Shown piece after piece: positions 28,601 through 42,800 of a DNA stretch of 64,000 nucleotides. The first letter of the stretch is position 1; each line of letters opens with the position of its first letter. The position numbers and the translations under genes are program-made. The DNA is taken from NCBI GenBank assembly GCA_022829145.1, contig CM040764.1, positions 16,899,361 to 16,963,360 of the forward strand, written 5' to 3'. This stretch comes from Albula goreensis. Lineage: Eukaryota; Chordata; Actinopteri; Albuliformes; Albulidae. Under the pieces are notes generated by a model. The model saw only the letters and a program-made list of their open reading frames with translations, was not told the DNA's origin and did not search any database.

Positions 28601-31189
28601 CCTGGACTCTGTTAGCCTTGTGCACCACCATTTACATAAACCAAAGGAGAGTCATGCTCTCATCTGTCTACCAAACCGAAGACAAACTGCCTGCCAGTTT
28701 TTTAATTCCTTTCCTGTGTTCGGTGGGTAACGGCGAGCAGAATTCTTTCACTCAAAGCTGTCATGAATATGGTAATCTGGGGAAATCACTGCAGGCAGCT
28801 ACTCCGCGGAAGCACGCGCCGGGAGAACAAAATGTTCTTCGCACCAGCATCTCCTCTCGTGCCGGGGGATTCAGGAGCGCCGTCCGCTACCTGACAGAGC
28901 GCCAGCTGTGTGTGACGATAATAGTGTGACGGGGCGAACTCTTAATCACATCGCTCCTGAGCAGAAGGGGCTGGAATCGAAAGAAAGAGCGAGAAAAACA
29001 CTGGTTTACGCATTTGCACAGGTTCCATATGTACACTCCGTAGGCACTGTTAGTACTACTGTAGGTGAAAGCAAACCAATCAAATCCTGAAGGAATGCAG
29101 AGTGCTTTGAATTAATTGTTTCCTTCAGACCTTTGTGAAGCTCCACAGAACCTTGCATATACAAGTTATGTTCATTTATCCTTTGTGACTCTGCTTGTAT
29201 TCTCCTGTGAGGGGAAATGTCCAAGATGTATCAAAAAAAACTCCCTCCTATTAAAATTGTCTGACTAGCAAAATGATCTCAATATCAAGTTACTTATCAC
29301 CACCATAGTTTAATACTGTCATACATGCTACACCAAGAAATACATTCTTTCAATTAGATGTACAATTCCAATAATGTAGCATCTGAGCAAAAGGATAGTT
29401 CCATGTTATCATTGATAATTGATGTTAATATTTCTATAAACTTTCTATGTGCAGACACAATAGATTTTCCCAAGCATATTTGGAGAAATGTTTCAAATAT
29501 ATCATACATATTGTTTGTTTATGTAACCATTGAGGCCTCTTATTTTGGGTTTGCTTTTTTCGAGAAATGATGTGCTGTCAGGAAAGACCGAACTTTCTTG
29601 TTTTCTCTATTTCTAACTTATATATGTGTCCCAGATTCTTTAGGGTGCCAAACATTGACTGCATGGTTATGTTTTCTCTGAGGTGGTGGCTTTAGATCCA
29701 GTGGAAGTGGACTTGATGTGTCCCAAAGTAAACTCTTACAGGAAAACAAACGGCACTGCAAAACATTGCGCCTTTGTCTCTACAGTGCCTTTAATGGAAG
29801 TGGATGGCTCCTGAATGGGCGTTTGTTTTCCTTTCTGCCACCATGTGTAGCTCTGGAAATAGGTTACAACAGGAGCCTTCAAATGAAATGAGCGCTTGTA
29901 TTCTGCAACAATAGGAAAATCATGTAAGGGCTTTATGCTATGTATATATCATACATACAAGCACACATTATCATTTCTACCTTAGCCTTTTATCTGTGTA
30001 CAACCGTGAAAGTTAAACAGTGAAAAGTTTCAGCCATTTCAACAGAGCAGCATGTCTAGGAAGCCATGAAATACTCATATCAGTCAATCAAATTTCATTG
30101 TACATAGCTCCACCAACAAAACAAGTGTTAATGAAATAACTATCAGACCACAGTGATGATATTGAATTCTGACTATACCAATGCAAGCTAAGGTCTATAT
30201 TCTTGATTATTAAAGTCAGTTTCTGAGGAGATCATCTGAACCTCAGCAAAGGAGTTTGGTTTAACCGAACACAAAGTGAATGAATCCTAAAAGGTTGGTT
30301 TATGAATGCAGTAACCTGAGGTACCCTTTGCAAGGCCTTCACTAACTATTTAACACAAATTGAGAATTTCTCTCTATGAGCGATAGAAAACATGTACAGC
30401 TCTTTGGCCTTCCTTACCAAAGCTGCCTTTTGCTCTGGTGAATAGGTGCAGTGGCTGTCATAGCAGTGCTTCCAGTACAGAATGAAAAAAATCAGTCACT
30501 TTTATTGAAGTGTTTATCTTCAATACCGTTCATAGAAAAATTGTCATAGTGTTTCAGGTACAGGCCCTATTTCACCACAGCAGTAATTGTTTCTTGAGAC
30601 ATGTATTTTTTATGAAAGGATTGGTGAACGAACTTGCAGATGACAAGGTGAAATAACCACTTCAACCAGAAATATGATAAACTTTGCTTTATACTTTTGA
30701 TCTAACTGTAAAACTGAAATTGTGATCTAATTGTGAAAAGCATATATTGTCCAGCAATCCTGCTTGCAATTTTCCTGCATCTGTCAACAAATGTTAAAAT
30801 AAGAAGGGGAAAAGATACCAGACATGCTCCATAATGATGTCAATGTGAGGGAATTTTATCATTTTTTTAAATGACTAATTTCACTTTATTTTATTTTATT
30901 TTCTGACGAAAGTTTCTCACAAACTTGTGATACATACTTGTTCCATTTAAACATTGTTCATTCAAACACATGCATCAGAGCCATTGAGCTGGGTCACTGT
31001 AAGGCTTGGCCTGTGTGAATGACTGCAGGGAATCCATGTGACAGTCAGCATGTTCTCTTAAGAAGAAAAAAAACAGCCTCTAGCAGGGAACCACCCCCAT
31101 GTGCCCTCAACAACAAAAAAAAACCAACAATGCCCCCACCAACAGAGGACCACAAATTGCTGTAATGTAATAGTCTTTGCTTCCTGTTT

Positions 31190-31370
31190 CGCAGGCTATT
31201 AAGTTTGACCCTGACTCCCCTCCTCCTACAGTTGCTGACAGCCAGCTGCACTCCCGAGCGTGTCTGAGCACGCTCCCTGTCGCCGGCCGCATCAGAGTGG
31301 TTGCCACGACAACGGCCTGTGTGCCACGCAGACGCCTGCTTCAAGCTGTTGATCCCGTCTGCTAAAAGAA
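31190..31370. promoter_or_regulatory. GC-rich patch with X-box-like site
   Basis: A short GC-rich, CpG-containing block in an AT-rich desert. GTTGCCACGACAAC (31,300-31,313) is one base off the RFX X-box inverted repeat GTTGCC-N2-GGCAAC. A plausible splice acceptor (CTGTTTCGCAG at about 31,184-31,194) opens a frame to 31,365, but no partner exon or known protein was found, so I prefer a regulatory reading. Confidence 0.28.
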
Positions 31371-32798
31371 GCAGATAAGAAAGAAAAAGACCTGACGTCT
31401 AGTTCAGAGCATCGATTCTGCTCATAAGTACAGTGTGAAAAATTACCTTTATTCTAAAGATGAATAATTAGTTTTGAGAAATAATTGCCTTATTTTCCCA
31501 AGCCAATTATCCAGAAATAATTGTGCAGCCCGCAAATAGTTGCATTATTTCTAAACAATAGCTGACAGTGTCTCCCCCCATCATCAAAAATGTGATAATA
31601 TGATTTTGGGGGGATAATTACAATGTTTTTGTTCTGTAATTCTGGTGCTTAAGACAGATACTACATTTATAATCAGCTGGAGGTTGAGTCGTATGACCAA
31701 TGCCCAGGACGAGCTTTACAACATTTGGTCAGCATTAAAGTGAAACATTCTGTTGTCAAGAAACAGTTAGTTGAAAGGAACAAACGTAAAATAATGCATA
31801 AGTGCATATGAATTATCATGCATGGTTATACAGTTTTTGTCCTCATATTACTTGAGGAATCATTTCAACCAATCAGTGTTCATCTCATGATTTTTGCAAA
31901 ATCATGCTGAAAGGATGTGATAACATTACTGTCTGCCATAATAAATATGTATATTTGAGAAGCAGACGGGGTTTTCATATGTGAATTCAGGTTTCAATTT
32001 TTCAGCTGTACATCATTTTGCATTACAGTGAAGCCTCTGCAAAACTAGTGCAACAGGCAGCTCTCTTTGCATACAAAGGTCAGCCTTGAATCCTTCGGAC
32101 TCATTTTATTGGGTGCCCTGCTGTGTTTGCCTCAGAGCCCGAATGCTCCATTCTTATGCAGTGCATTTTCAGACAGTGGTGGCAACTGAAGAATACTGCA
32201 CAATAACTTAATGCGTTTTTTTTTTACGAACAAATAAAATTAAATACATCACACAAGACTTTGTAGATAGTATAAATAAACCATTAACTGAGAGTTTTAA
32301 ATTGAGCTAAATGAACCTCTACAGAGATGTTTTGTCTCTGTTAATATGAAAAATAAATTCAGACTCCCATCAGTGTAATGCTTTAGGGATGATAACTTGA
32401 GATATTTTGTGTATTTATTTCTTGATTGAAAAGCATGAGGAACTCCTTAATCAGACCTCATTTACTAAACAGAAGCCCTGAGTGGAAGGTGTCCTCCCTC
32501 TGCACTGTGAGTTCTCACACTGTTTCCACACTACTGCCAAGCCTCTCACCATGCCCAACAATGTGTGTGCAGGTTCATCCAAAACATCAGTAACCATTTA
32601 AACTAGAAAAATACTTTGACTTTTAAAAATAATGCTGGAAACTGCCATATATATACTGGAGTATATATCAGAGCTGTTATTTTTTCTTAGGAAACATTAA
32701 CATGTAACAGCTCTGAATTTGTGGGTTGCTGTGTTGCTAAAATGTATGTTCAGAAACTGTCAAACCCTGAATTGACTTTAGTTTACTAATGAATTAAA

Positions 32799-32822
32799 AT
32801 ATACATATATATATATATATAT
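32799..32822. repeat. (TA)n run
   Basis: Alternating TA, able to form a cruciform or slip; no gene context. Confidence 0.9.
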
Positions 32823-34048
32823 TCATAACAGTTTATGTACACATGCACACTTTAGTTGTATTCTGCCATACGTGTGGATATCATGCTTTACTCAAATGGC
32901 ATAAGTTAATATTTTAGAATTTATCATTAATAAGAGCTTTCAGTGTGTTTCAGAAAAAAATCCATTGGTAAAATAAAGAGAAACACACTTTGAGTTAGTG
33001 CATATTTAATTCCGTTTTGTTCAGGTTCTGCATGAATCAGTCCATCAAGCCTTCATGCTAATGTTTGAATAGATGGATAACATTTTCATTTGAGTTATCA
33101 TTGCATTGCGGAGTGAAATGGGGATGTTAAACCAAACCTCTGCTACAATGACTTTTCCCATAAATCTTCTCAGTCGGAGCTTGCCTATGCAAATGTATCA
33201 ATCTCTGCAGTCTTTCCCCCAGAAGACATATACGAGCAGGCCCATCGTGTCATCATAATAATTTATGGTGCATGAAGTTAATCCTTTTCCTACTGTGCCA
33301 TAGTGCTAACACAGACAAGGGAAAAAGGCACTAGATTCACCCAGCATTGTCCCTTATCTCGAGGCATCTGTCAGTGTAAGACCCATAAGAATGTTATCCT
33401 TGAGAAGAGTGGGACTGATACACTCTTATCAATCACTTACATATCATTTAAACAAGTCTCTTTCCCCTGTGCAAACCTTGATGTTCTCTCATGGCAGGAC
33501 AGCAAGACCTGGCCTTTACTGTACGATAATGGACTTAGTAGGGTAGGAGAACTCAGCAAGTTCTCAGCTACTTTCTGTAGTGTTCATTTTCATATGTTGA
33601 ATGCACATTAAATAATATACTGAAATGTGATGTGATTGGTAGCGGTAATGGCAATGTGTGAAACGTGATCAGTGTAAAACTAGTGAGAGTTCTGTCATAG
33701 TTTCAAAATAAACTTCCTTACTCTGTTGACTTTCCACCATCCCCTCCCCCCAACACCATAACTGGAGGTATTAGTGTGAAAATGATCAGGAACATCATTT
33801 TGTGTCAAAAGACTGGAAGGAACACAAAGTGCAAATGTAGCAGTGTTGAATATGTTTTCATGAATCTCATGCTACAGATTCAATATACGCTGAGGAATGC
33901 TAAAGAATTTGACAAATATTACAATCACAAAAATAAAGAATTACAGCATCTGACAATGTAGTGACCATATCCGAAAAGAATTGCAATTAATGGTTAAAAT
34001 TGGACCTGTAGAGACACTTAATTGGATGGGCTTAATCAGTCTTATTGC

Positions 34049-34066
34049 AGGTCCTTGTAAAGGTCA
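34049..34066 (+). promoter_or_regulatory. Nuclear-receptor-like direct repeat (DR6)
   Basis: AGGTCC-TTGTAA-AGGTCA: two AGGTCA-type half sites spaced by six, the second also an extended AAAGGTCA monomer site. The next bases read CACCTGCAG. Chance occurrence is quite possible in a window this size. Confidence 0.25.
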
Positions 34067-35718
34067 CCTGCAGACTCTGTTCTGTAAAAAAATGAATGTA
34101 ATTTGAATCTGTGTTTTTGCCATTATGCTTTAATTGCACTACAACCAAATGGGGAACATGAATAGTAAAAAGGAACCAAGTGGGTTTTTTGTTATTATAG
34201 AATTGACCTAAATGGCAAGCTTGTGAATGAATGAAGGTGCTGCTGGGGCAGAGTATACAATTATTCCTACATATTAAATGCTTTCTTATTTATAAAAGAG
34301 CATGTATTGATCCACTCTTCTGCATAAGGATTTTTGCCAAGAATCAAAGTCAATTAAAATGGTCTGTTCTGTGCGTTACCTTCTGTGGGCCACTACGTGT
34401 GTGGCCTCAAGACCAACTTTTCCCATCATGTCTGTGACATGAATAGAAAGAATAAAAGTGATTCTCCTGGGTCAGCCGTTCACACACAGGAGGTCAGATT
34501 CACCTCAGCATTAATGGTCACATGAATATCTGTGAGCCTACAGCCAGTATTAGGTCAGCAGCTGCCCTGACCTTCAGATCAATTATAGGTATGAACTTTT
34601 TTTAGCACTTGAAGACAATAGTTACTTTGCATTGTAAGTTAACTTGCGATTAGACACCAAGTCAGAAGCTGAGTGAAAGGATTGTTTTAAGATTCAGGTA
34701 GATGTGTCTGTGCTGAAACAGACATCACACCCACTCACATATTATTTATAATTTTTTATATGTAGAAATTAGTCTCACAAAACATTACAATTTTTTTATG
34801 CTGGTGCATGCTTCCACTTGCTTTTGATAGACAGAAAGAAAACCTGGTTATAAGGAGCATAAAACATATCTACTTATTTTCTTCCAAGCTCTTTCTATTC
34901 ACTCTTGCAGTTATTGTTGCCTGTGCAAAGATAAGGTCAAACCACCTCTTTGAATGGTTCTACTGAGAAATGGATTTTTTAAGTGGCTTTTATTGTTTCA
35001 TGTCATTATTGTATGTAGGCCATACATATTCTGTAGAATGCTGCCCCAGATGCTAACTCTAAAAGTGTGTGGGTTTATCTTGCAGAAGGGAGAAGCATTG
35101 AAGGACCACAGTCACTTCTTCACAGTGGCCACATTTGTGTGACCTCAAAGTTTACTCAGGGAGGTGTGGAGTGTGCAGATCATGCCTGCAAGACCTTCTG
35201 CTGGTCTTATGTCTGGCAACCTTTGGCATTTTATTGCCGGAGTTGTTGTGGTTACCATGCCAACTAATATCTAAGAGCTGGAAGTTCAATGACTTGCTCA
35301 GAGCAGCTGTAAGCTCATAAGTTTTACCTGTTGCAGTAGCTGATCTGAAATCCCCCTCAATAGAGTCTCTGTGAAAAGCAATGAAAGTCCTAAGTGTTGG
35401 CTCTGTTTTCCAGGGCCATGTAGCTAATGAACAGTTGGAGCTGAGGAGTCTGGTTTTCCAAGCCACTGTCTCAGAGTATCTCTCTCATCCTCTTTGTTTT
35501 ACCGAGGGTAACGTTGCCAGTAATATTAGGTTTACTGGGTTCCATGGTATAACAAGTGACCCTAAAACCCATCCAATGACACTGTAGCTACAGCGGCACG
35601 CACAGTACAGCTACTGCGTATTCACACATTTTAATACAGTAGTCACTACACCTGAAAGTTATCACACCTGTGAGAGTGACCTGGTCAGTTTCCCTTTTCC
35701 CCCACATTTATGACATGG

Positions 35719-35737
35719 ACAAAAAAAAAAAAAAAAA
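35719..35737. repeat. Poly(A) run
   Basis: Uninterrupted A-run of about 17-18 bases. No recognisable retroposed sequence precedes it, so not called a SINE. Confidence 0.9.
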
Positions 35738-38700
35738 CCCACAATGAAAAAAATGGAGAATTCAGCCGTCAGATGTTGCTGAATGTTTCATTTAGGGCAG
35801 ACAGACAAAAGCAGCACCAAACATCATGTTAGCACTTAGTGAAAAATGTTTAGCTTGTTCGAGGAGGAGCCGTTGCTTCAGGTCTTAGACATAACACAAG
35901 GCCTTGCTCCTCACGCTTTCTGTGCTCGCGGGGTGAGCCCACAGTGCCCAAGGAGAGCATTCCGTGTGTCTTCAGATTTACGGATTACACAGCTGCTGCT
36001 GATGTAACCCCGGTGGCCCCATTATAAACACCTCACAACACATCCATAGTCTCCTACCTTGAAATCTACTCTTTTTTATAGTTCCTTCCCATTATTCCCT
36101 GCTCTGGAGCACTATGAAAAACCCTGAAACCCTGTGTGTGTGAGAGCTTCTTTACCTGCATTGAATTTAAAAACCCCTCCTGAGCCTTGCTATGGCCTTG
36201 GGTTATATAATCGAGCTGTCAGTGCCTGGCAGTTCCAGAAAAGCTGAGGGATTATAGAAAATGGATGTCATACAGCTGCCTGGATTTGTTTTGATATTGA
36301 AATCCTGCATATTTTTTTTCCTCATTATTACATTCTTATATTTGTCAAAATTATGTCATATTAATAGAGTCAAGGTCTTATATTGATAATTACGCTGCAA
36401 TATTATTACCACTATTAGCATGTAATAGTAACGTTAGGACATTGTTTTCTATTTCATGTTTGCATTACTACAAAGTAATATGTAATGCAGTTACAAACAA
36501 AATGTAATTATGTTGTTATTACTTTGTTCTACATGGACATAGCATATAACAATACATCACTAGCATGCTTTTTGTGGTTTATGTAATTATATGGAATGAG
36601 TGATAATTACTGATGAAGACAGCACATGCAGCATATAAACAAACTCATCTCTCCATCACGGCTGTTGAGACTGCCTGGACCCCTAACCCCGATCCTGCAG
36701 CGCCGTGGGGTCTGCTAAAATCAGCAACCAGTTCAGACCCAAGACGTGAGGTGAAGCGCAAAGAAGACTTCTTTAGTTAATTGCAGGGACTACCAAACTA
36801 CCTAAACTAGCAGACTTGTGGCTCTGTTAAAGGCAGTGACCCCTCCCTGCCGTTCTCTAATGAATGGCCCCACCTCGGTGCGAGTATGCAGGGCTCCATT
36901 TCCTAATGGGTACCAGTTACAGTGAAGTGAGGAGATAGTTGAGCTAGTTGAGCTTCACCCTCCATCCTTTAGGCCACTGTGCCCTTGTGCCAGTTACATA
37001 TCCTGAATTGCTCCAGCAACATTCCAGCTGTAATGCCCGGCATGCAGAGATAAGTGTTTCCTTACAGTGTATGGAAATTCCAGTGTCCTGACGTGACTCT
37101 GTGCTCCATTTGGGTTACTCATGCTGGCAGCCCCCAGAGCCCATCTTCAGACAGGGTACCATCACAGCTACAGTGGAGCCCAAGCCTCTCCATCTTCCAC
37201 CGAGCTTTGGGTGACGTCCCTTTCCTCTTGCAGCCGCAATTAGAAAAATGATATCCTTGGACCCCGGCCAGCAGGCGTGAGATTCAATTATTCAGTAAAT
37301 GTTAACAGGCAGAGGCTGCTTCCTCTTCCCAGAGAAACAATATTGACCTTTCCGGGGAAGTGGCTCCGCTCTACCGGGAAGCTCGAGCAATTAAAACAAA
37401 CACGGAAGCACCGGGTGTTTGGAGTGAGACCCCGTGTCACACGTGCACACACTTGTCTTTGCTGTCCCTCTCATGACAATGGAGTAAAACAAAATTTCCC
37501 TTCAGCCCTCCCCCTATCCCATATTAGTCTGACACACATACACACACAGACACACATGCATTTATTCGGTGTAACTCAGCATTCCACTTGAAACACTGGA
37601 TTTTGAGATCGGAAAGTAAAGCAGGTGTTAATGGCTGCTTTATCATGTATTACTATGTAATATGGTGGGAAAGTTTTGAAACACTTGAACTGAATTTGTA
37701 ACATCTTAGTTGCCCCTACTTTTGGAGTTTCAAAACTAAATGTAAGGCAGCTCCCCTCTGATTGGTCCATGGGCCAGCATTACTCATGTGGACTCAGTCA
37801 TGCCTGCTCCATCTGAGCTCCACGGTGGACTCAACATCACAGAGGCACAGGCGGGAGAGGGAGTGACGCTTACGTATGAAAAAACCTGTTTCACAATTAA
37901 TGATCTGTGCTTCCCTTCCCACCGGCGCAGTAAAAATGTCACCCGATGTCTTGCCTTGCCTCCTTTTCTTTTCTTTGACACACAAAGCCAGCATACAGCG
38001 TGGGCTTGGAATGTATTACTCTCTCTTTTACATTAGAGGGCACTGTTTCATCAACTCCCATTAAGATTACACATTAACAGTCCAAGAGCAGCTTCTAAAA
38101 AAAAATTAAATAAAAAAATATCGCCTCAGTCGGCTTCTAATTACCAAGACACTCTAATTGTTGCAATCACATGTAATTTAATATGATAGGAGCCGTTACC
38201 TTGCTTTCAACGTCCTACCTATAATCACTATCATAGTGGAAAAGATTATAGCACAACTGTAAAGAGCTGCATTAAAACATCTGTCAGTGGAGGCAAGTGT
38301 TTTCACACATCTTATTAATGAGAATGAGGTTGTGGGTTATCTAAAGAGAGTGCTAAGGATTTGCAGTCACATGCTTTTAAAACGGTGTATAACGTTTCGC
38401 TTGAACCGCTTCCATTTAATGGTGATAATGCTTCTAAATTACCACCTTGTATGACAATTCCAGAGGTGAGGTGAGACCGAGCTGCTGATCTTTTGTACTT
38501 TTTGTGTCTTTAGGCCTGCTTTCATGCATTTTTATACATGAGGTCCAGTGTTTTTGTATAGTGCACATTTCTGCTGTCAAATGAATGCTTTGGCTTCATT
38601 GGCCCCAACTTAACCGCTTATTACTGAAGAAAAAGGAGGAAAAATAAAAATAACCTTGTTACTATGAGAGCTTAGCCTACAATTACAAACTACAAACAAT

Positions 38701-39312
38701 AAAGGATGCTGAAATCTGACTCTTGGCACATAATGCAAGAAAACCTGTAAAGGGACTGTAACATGCGATGAGCTGACAGCCGTGTTGCAAGTGCTGGCAC
38801 ATGCATTAAATAATGCATGAGTAGTTGGCCAGGGGTGCTGTTCTGTCCGCTGACACTGTCCAAACACAATCCAGTCTATTACAGTATTGTATATGCTTGC
38901 ATTATTTTGTTATGGTTGGTATTTTAATCAGGTAAAAAAACACATTACAGCCTACAAATGCGATTGCAGCTTTGTCAGCACTGACCAAAGTGACTATCAA
39001 ATCAGTCACATCAAATACTCATCAAAACATGAAAGACGGTGCTCTCCATTTCACATTGAGATCCTTTACACATGCAGGAATCAGCAACCTGTCATTAATA
39101 TACAAGCACCCACTGGAGTGAGTCATTTAAACTGAAAATGATCTATTGCACTGTGCTATGCATATCAGGCTCCACATGTTTTATTTGTGTAATGACACTG
39201 TGCACCGGAGAAAAATAACCCTGCATGAGAAAACATTACATCAGATCTCTCCACATCAGGTGGAGACAAAGAATATCATTTTCATAGGAATACCAAACAG
39301 TGAAGTCATATA

Positions 39313-39807
39313 TGTCACGAATCAGGCAGAGACTCAGTTGCAGACAGAGATGAATAATAAACTTAACAGTCGGGGACAGGCAGGATCAAGAAAGGCACGG
39401 AAACCAGAAAGAAACGGAAAAGGTACCAAAACACAGTCCAAAGGCAAAGTAGAAAACAGGCAGGCAATGGCTTAAAACCAGGTAAAGTCGGCAGGTAATC
39501 AAAATCACAATCCAGAGTAAACAGAGTCACAAAATCAGGCATGGGTCAAAAGAACAAGCAGGTAAAAACACGGAGAGAAAGGCTGGTAGCTAAACAGCTG
39601 AAACACACTGAGAAAAACTGGCAAGAACAAAATAACAAACAGGGTTTAAATGCACAGGACTAATGAGCCAACCAGACACAGGTGAACAAGCGGGCAGGTG
39701 AAACAGATCGGTAATCAAACAGAGAGAAACAGTGGGTGGAGCGGACACACAAGGGACATGTAAACCGAAAACAAAAACAAACTGGCTAAATCGCCACAGC
39801 CATGACA
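39313..39807. mobile_element. Non-autonomous DNA element (about 495 bp), teleost interspersed type
   Basis: A block starting TGTCACGAATCAGGCAG and ending GGCGATTTAGCCAG-like sequence when reversed, with TGTCATGG at that end, so the two termini share TGTCAyG. The interior has repeated short words (CAGGCAGG, CAGGTAAA, AAATCAGGC) and no coding capacity. It resembles by memory a family scattered through many fish genomes. No clear target-site duplication found, so the exact ends and superfamily are uncertain. Confidence 0.6.
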
Positions 39808-39823
39808 ATCTTCATACTGGCTC

Positions 39824-39865
39824 TAATAATAATATAATATAATAATAATAATAATAATAATAATA
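39824..39865. repeat. (AAT)n microsatellite
   Basis: Trinucleotide AAT run with one interruption, directly beside the right end of the 39.3-39.8 kb element. Confidence 0.95.
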
Positions 39866-42800
39866 CTATATTCTAATGTGAGGGAGGTGGTGTTTTCCAG
39901 TGGTTAAGACACATAACTAACTAGTTATGAACAGAATATACATATTCATGACATTGTAATTACACTGTATATAGATGGATAGGACCTGTCTTATTTGCTG
40001 TATCTTTGGACAAAAAAATCCCAGGATAACAAGACCTTTTGACTGCTGTTATTGCTGTGAAAGTTAGCTTGTTTCTTTCTGCCAATGTGAAACTACATGT
40101 TACATTCTGCGACTATTAATAATTGAAAACTGAAACTGTATAAATGCTTCATAGTGTAGCAAAACTGAAACCGTGTTAAAATTATAAGACAGACTTTGTT
40201 CATTTTCTTAAAGATATTTCGGGTATTCTTTCTGAGAGAAATTCAAGACTTTTAATGTCTCTATAATCGAGCAAAGAATAAAGCATCTAAACTACTTGGA
40301 AGGTGAAAAATATTTGATGAATCCCTCCCCCCCCAGAGAAGTGACGGCACACAGAACAGGATCACTCTTTATCCAGAGATGCTGTATTAGCCCCAGCATT
40401 AGCATGTGTTCCCCTCCTGTACATATGAAGCCATCCACTGTCCCTCATCAGCGAGCATCACTATCTCTGAGAGACCACATGAGAGGGGCTTTGTGGGAAA
40501 CAAACCACATTCATCTACCCCTTTTGTTCCTGTGCCTGTGAGCTTCAGTCTGACAATGACCATGAAAACAAATTAGCATACCCGCTCAGTGGCAAATAGG
40601 AGCCGATGGAGAACAGTGGGTAGAATCCTGACCTCTGACCCCTGGTAATTGGCGCCAGAAGAGCCTCAGCGTGGAGAGACTTTTGCGGCCCTCTGTTGTT
40701 AGGAATCCGTAATTGCGAAACAATGGAGAGAGTCATTGTGACTGAAAATTTTATGAAGCATTTGGATGGCTGGTGCTTGACTTAATAGTTCTCTGCTCTC
40801 CATCAACAGCTGGGGTGAACTGGTGATATAGGGAGGCTGCAGCAATTCTCTGTTTGTTTGTTGGTCCATTTTTTTGTTTGTTTTATTTTGTTCCAATGCC
40901 CTTGTTGGTGATGGGAATCTTGATGAGTCTGAATTAGACACTGTGTGCTGTATGTGTGGCCATGACATAGCACTCATTGATATTTTTTACTGTACTGCTA
41001 TGGCTTGAGCTAGCTGTTGGAAACAACAAAGTTTCAGGACGTTTCAGATCAATTACATTTTTAATAAAATTAACATAATAACATTCACATCCTGACAGAT
41101 GCATGTACAGTTTATATGTTTGCCTAACTCATCCAGAGGATAAGAGCTCCTACAAGAGAGTAGTCAACTTCAACAATATGGGGTTCAACAATACAGAAAA
41201 TGGGCCGTCACCCAACATGTGTGCAAATTTAATCAAACAAAATGGAAAGAAGTGCACCACTGCCTCTGTCCATAACCCATATATACAAACAGGATAGCTT
41301 TATACTCTGGGAAGCAAAGAATGGAATGCAGAAAACGTGCAGGGCTGCACACAAACTATCCAAACGATCCAAGCCCAACCAACCTGTTAAAATTATCACA
41401 TCGCTGTTGAAACAAATTCAAGCAATTCCTCTACATGGGTACGTTTAATATGATTGTGAACTTCTAAGAAATATTTGGTGTACTGTAAAACTTCCAATTA
41501 ACATCGGTATCTTGTAACATTTTTATGTTGCCCTTGATAAAACCCATTGAAGTCTTTGCAATAATGTAGACTTAAAGTCCTCTCACAGCCTCCCGAGCGT
41601 TGTCTTGCTGTTTTAACTCAAGCCTAAAAAACACCACACTTTGTTCTCTAAACAAAGTATGCCATTTGCTTAATTACTTAGCTATTGAGAAAAACTCCAC
41701 TTTTTGGGGGTGCACTAATACAGAATTCAGTATTCATGCAGTTTGAATGCATTAGTATGCAATCATAGGCTAGTTATCATCCTCCCCATGGCCAGGTTTT
41801 AGAGGTGCATGGGGGCTAATACAAACACTTCAAGGAAAACAACACAACACTGTCCTCTTAGGAGATGTAATGTTACATACATGAGATTTTAAGGTAGCTT
41901 ATTAAGTTTGCAGGCACGGTAAGTCATTTCAATTGTTATGACAGCAAGAAAACCCTGTCTTATCAGCTCTCAAATCCAGTAACGTTATTCCTGAACTCAA
42001 GGCAAACATTACCACAATGCAATACATTAAAAGTGATATAACATCTTTTCAGACTGCACCACTGACATCCCTACAGTATTCCTTAGAAAATAGTTTGATG
42101 TGTAGTTGTGTCAAACAGAATAAATGCTGGTCTCTAATAACTGCCTGTATTTGTCTCTAATAAGCACCTGGTGTGTTTAGTTGTGGACGTTTTATGGCAT
42201 TCTAGAATGAGTCTGTATGTGACAGTACCACATAGTAGCACCAGAAGAATGCCAGTGGAACGGTAGAGTGTTCTTTCACACTGCTTCCATTACCTGGCAG
42301 CCTGGAGCCACATTTTCTGGCCAGCCAAGTGGTGCTAACCTGAAGACATTCAAATGAATGTGTCCATATTTAAAGCTACCAAATGCACCAGTTAGGTGTC
42401 AAGTACTAGCCTGTGAAAATCACGGAGGGAGAGTAGTAAATTGTATTTGCTGAGTGAAAAATACTTTGTATCTGGTTTTTGGACACCATTTTTTGCATTG
42501 TAATTTTGATTCTTTCTTACGACTGTCACCCAGGTTTGACAGCATTAGAAAGTATATAAGCTTTTGAAGCATTAAGAGAGTCAGGACATTGGTTTGATCC
42601 CACCTAACTGTCTTCTGTCTCCTGTCTGATCTACCCTCATGCAGGAAACAAATGTTGATTTCTCTGCTCTAGGCACTACCTTCAGGAACTTTATCAGCGA
42701 AAACAATCCTTGAGTCATGCAACACCTCCTCTGACACGACTACAGTCCTCATAAGGGATTTCTGAAAATTTCAATGCAGTTGTGTTTTCCCCTTAGAGGA

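Larger units (their letters stand above)
21101..31189. other. Gene-free region with scattered higher-complexity patches
   Basis: No supportable exon. Patches of balanced composition at about 22,270-22,600, 22,980-23,480, 26,100-26,680 and 28,680-28,980 differ from the AT-rich surroundings and may be regulatory. Microsatellites lie at 23,511 and 24,576, a purine tract at 25,615 and a TTTTA-type run near 30,885-30,902. Confidence 0.5.
31371..39312. other. Gene-free region
   Basis: AT-rich with a (TA)n run and a poly(A) run. Higher-complexity patches occur near 32,430-32,580, 36,640-36,960 and 37,020-37,480. A small hairpin (ATATATAC-TGGA-GTATATAT) lies at about 32,647-32,668. No coding exon recognised. 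Confidence 0.5.

Noticed and set aside
31045..31365. Open frames on both strands over the GC-rich patch, with a possible acceptor at 31,194
   Set aside because: No partner exon, no known protein; frames are expected in GC-rich sequence.
35719..35737. Poly(A) run as the tail of a retroposed gene or SINE
   Set aside because: No preceding tRNA-like head, RNA polymerase III boxes or coding relic, and no flanking duplication.
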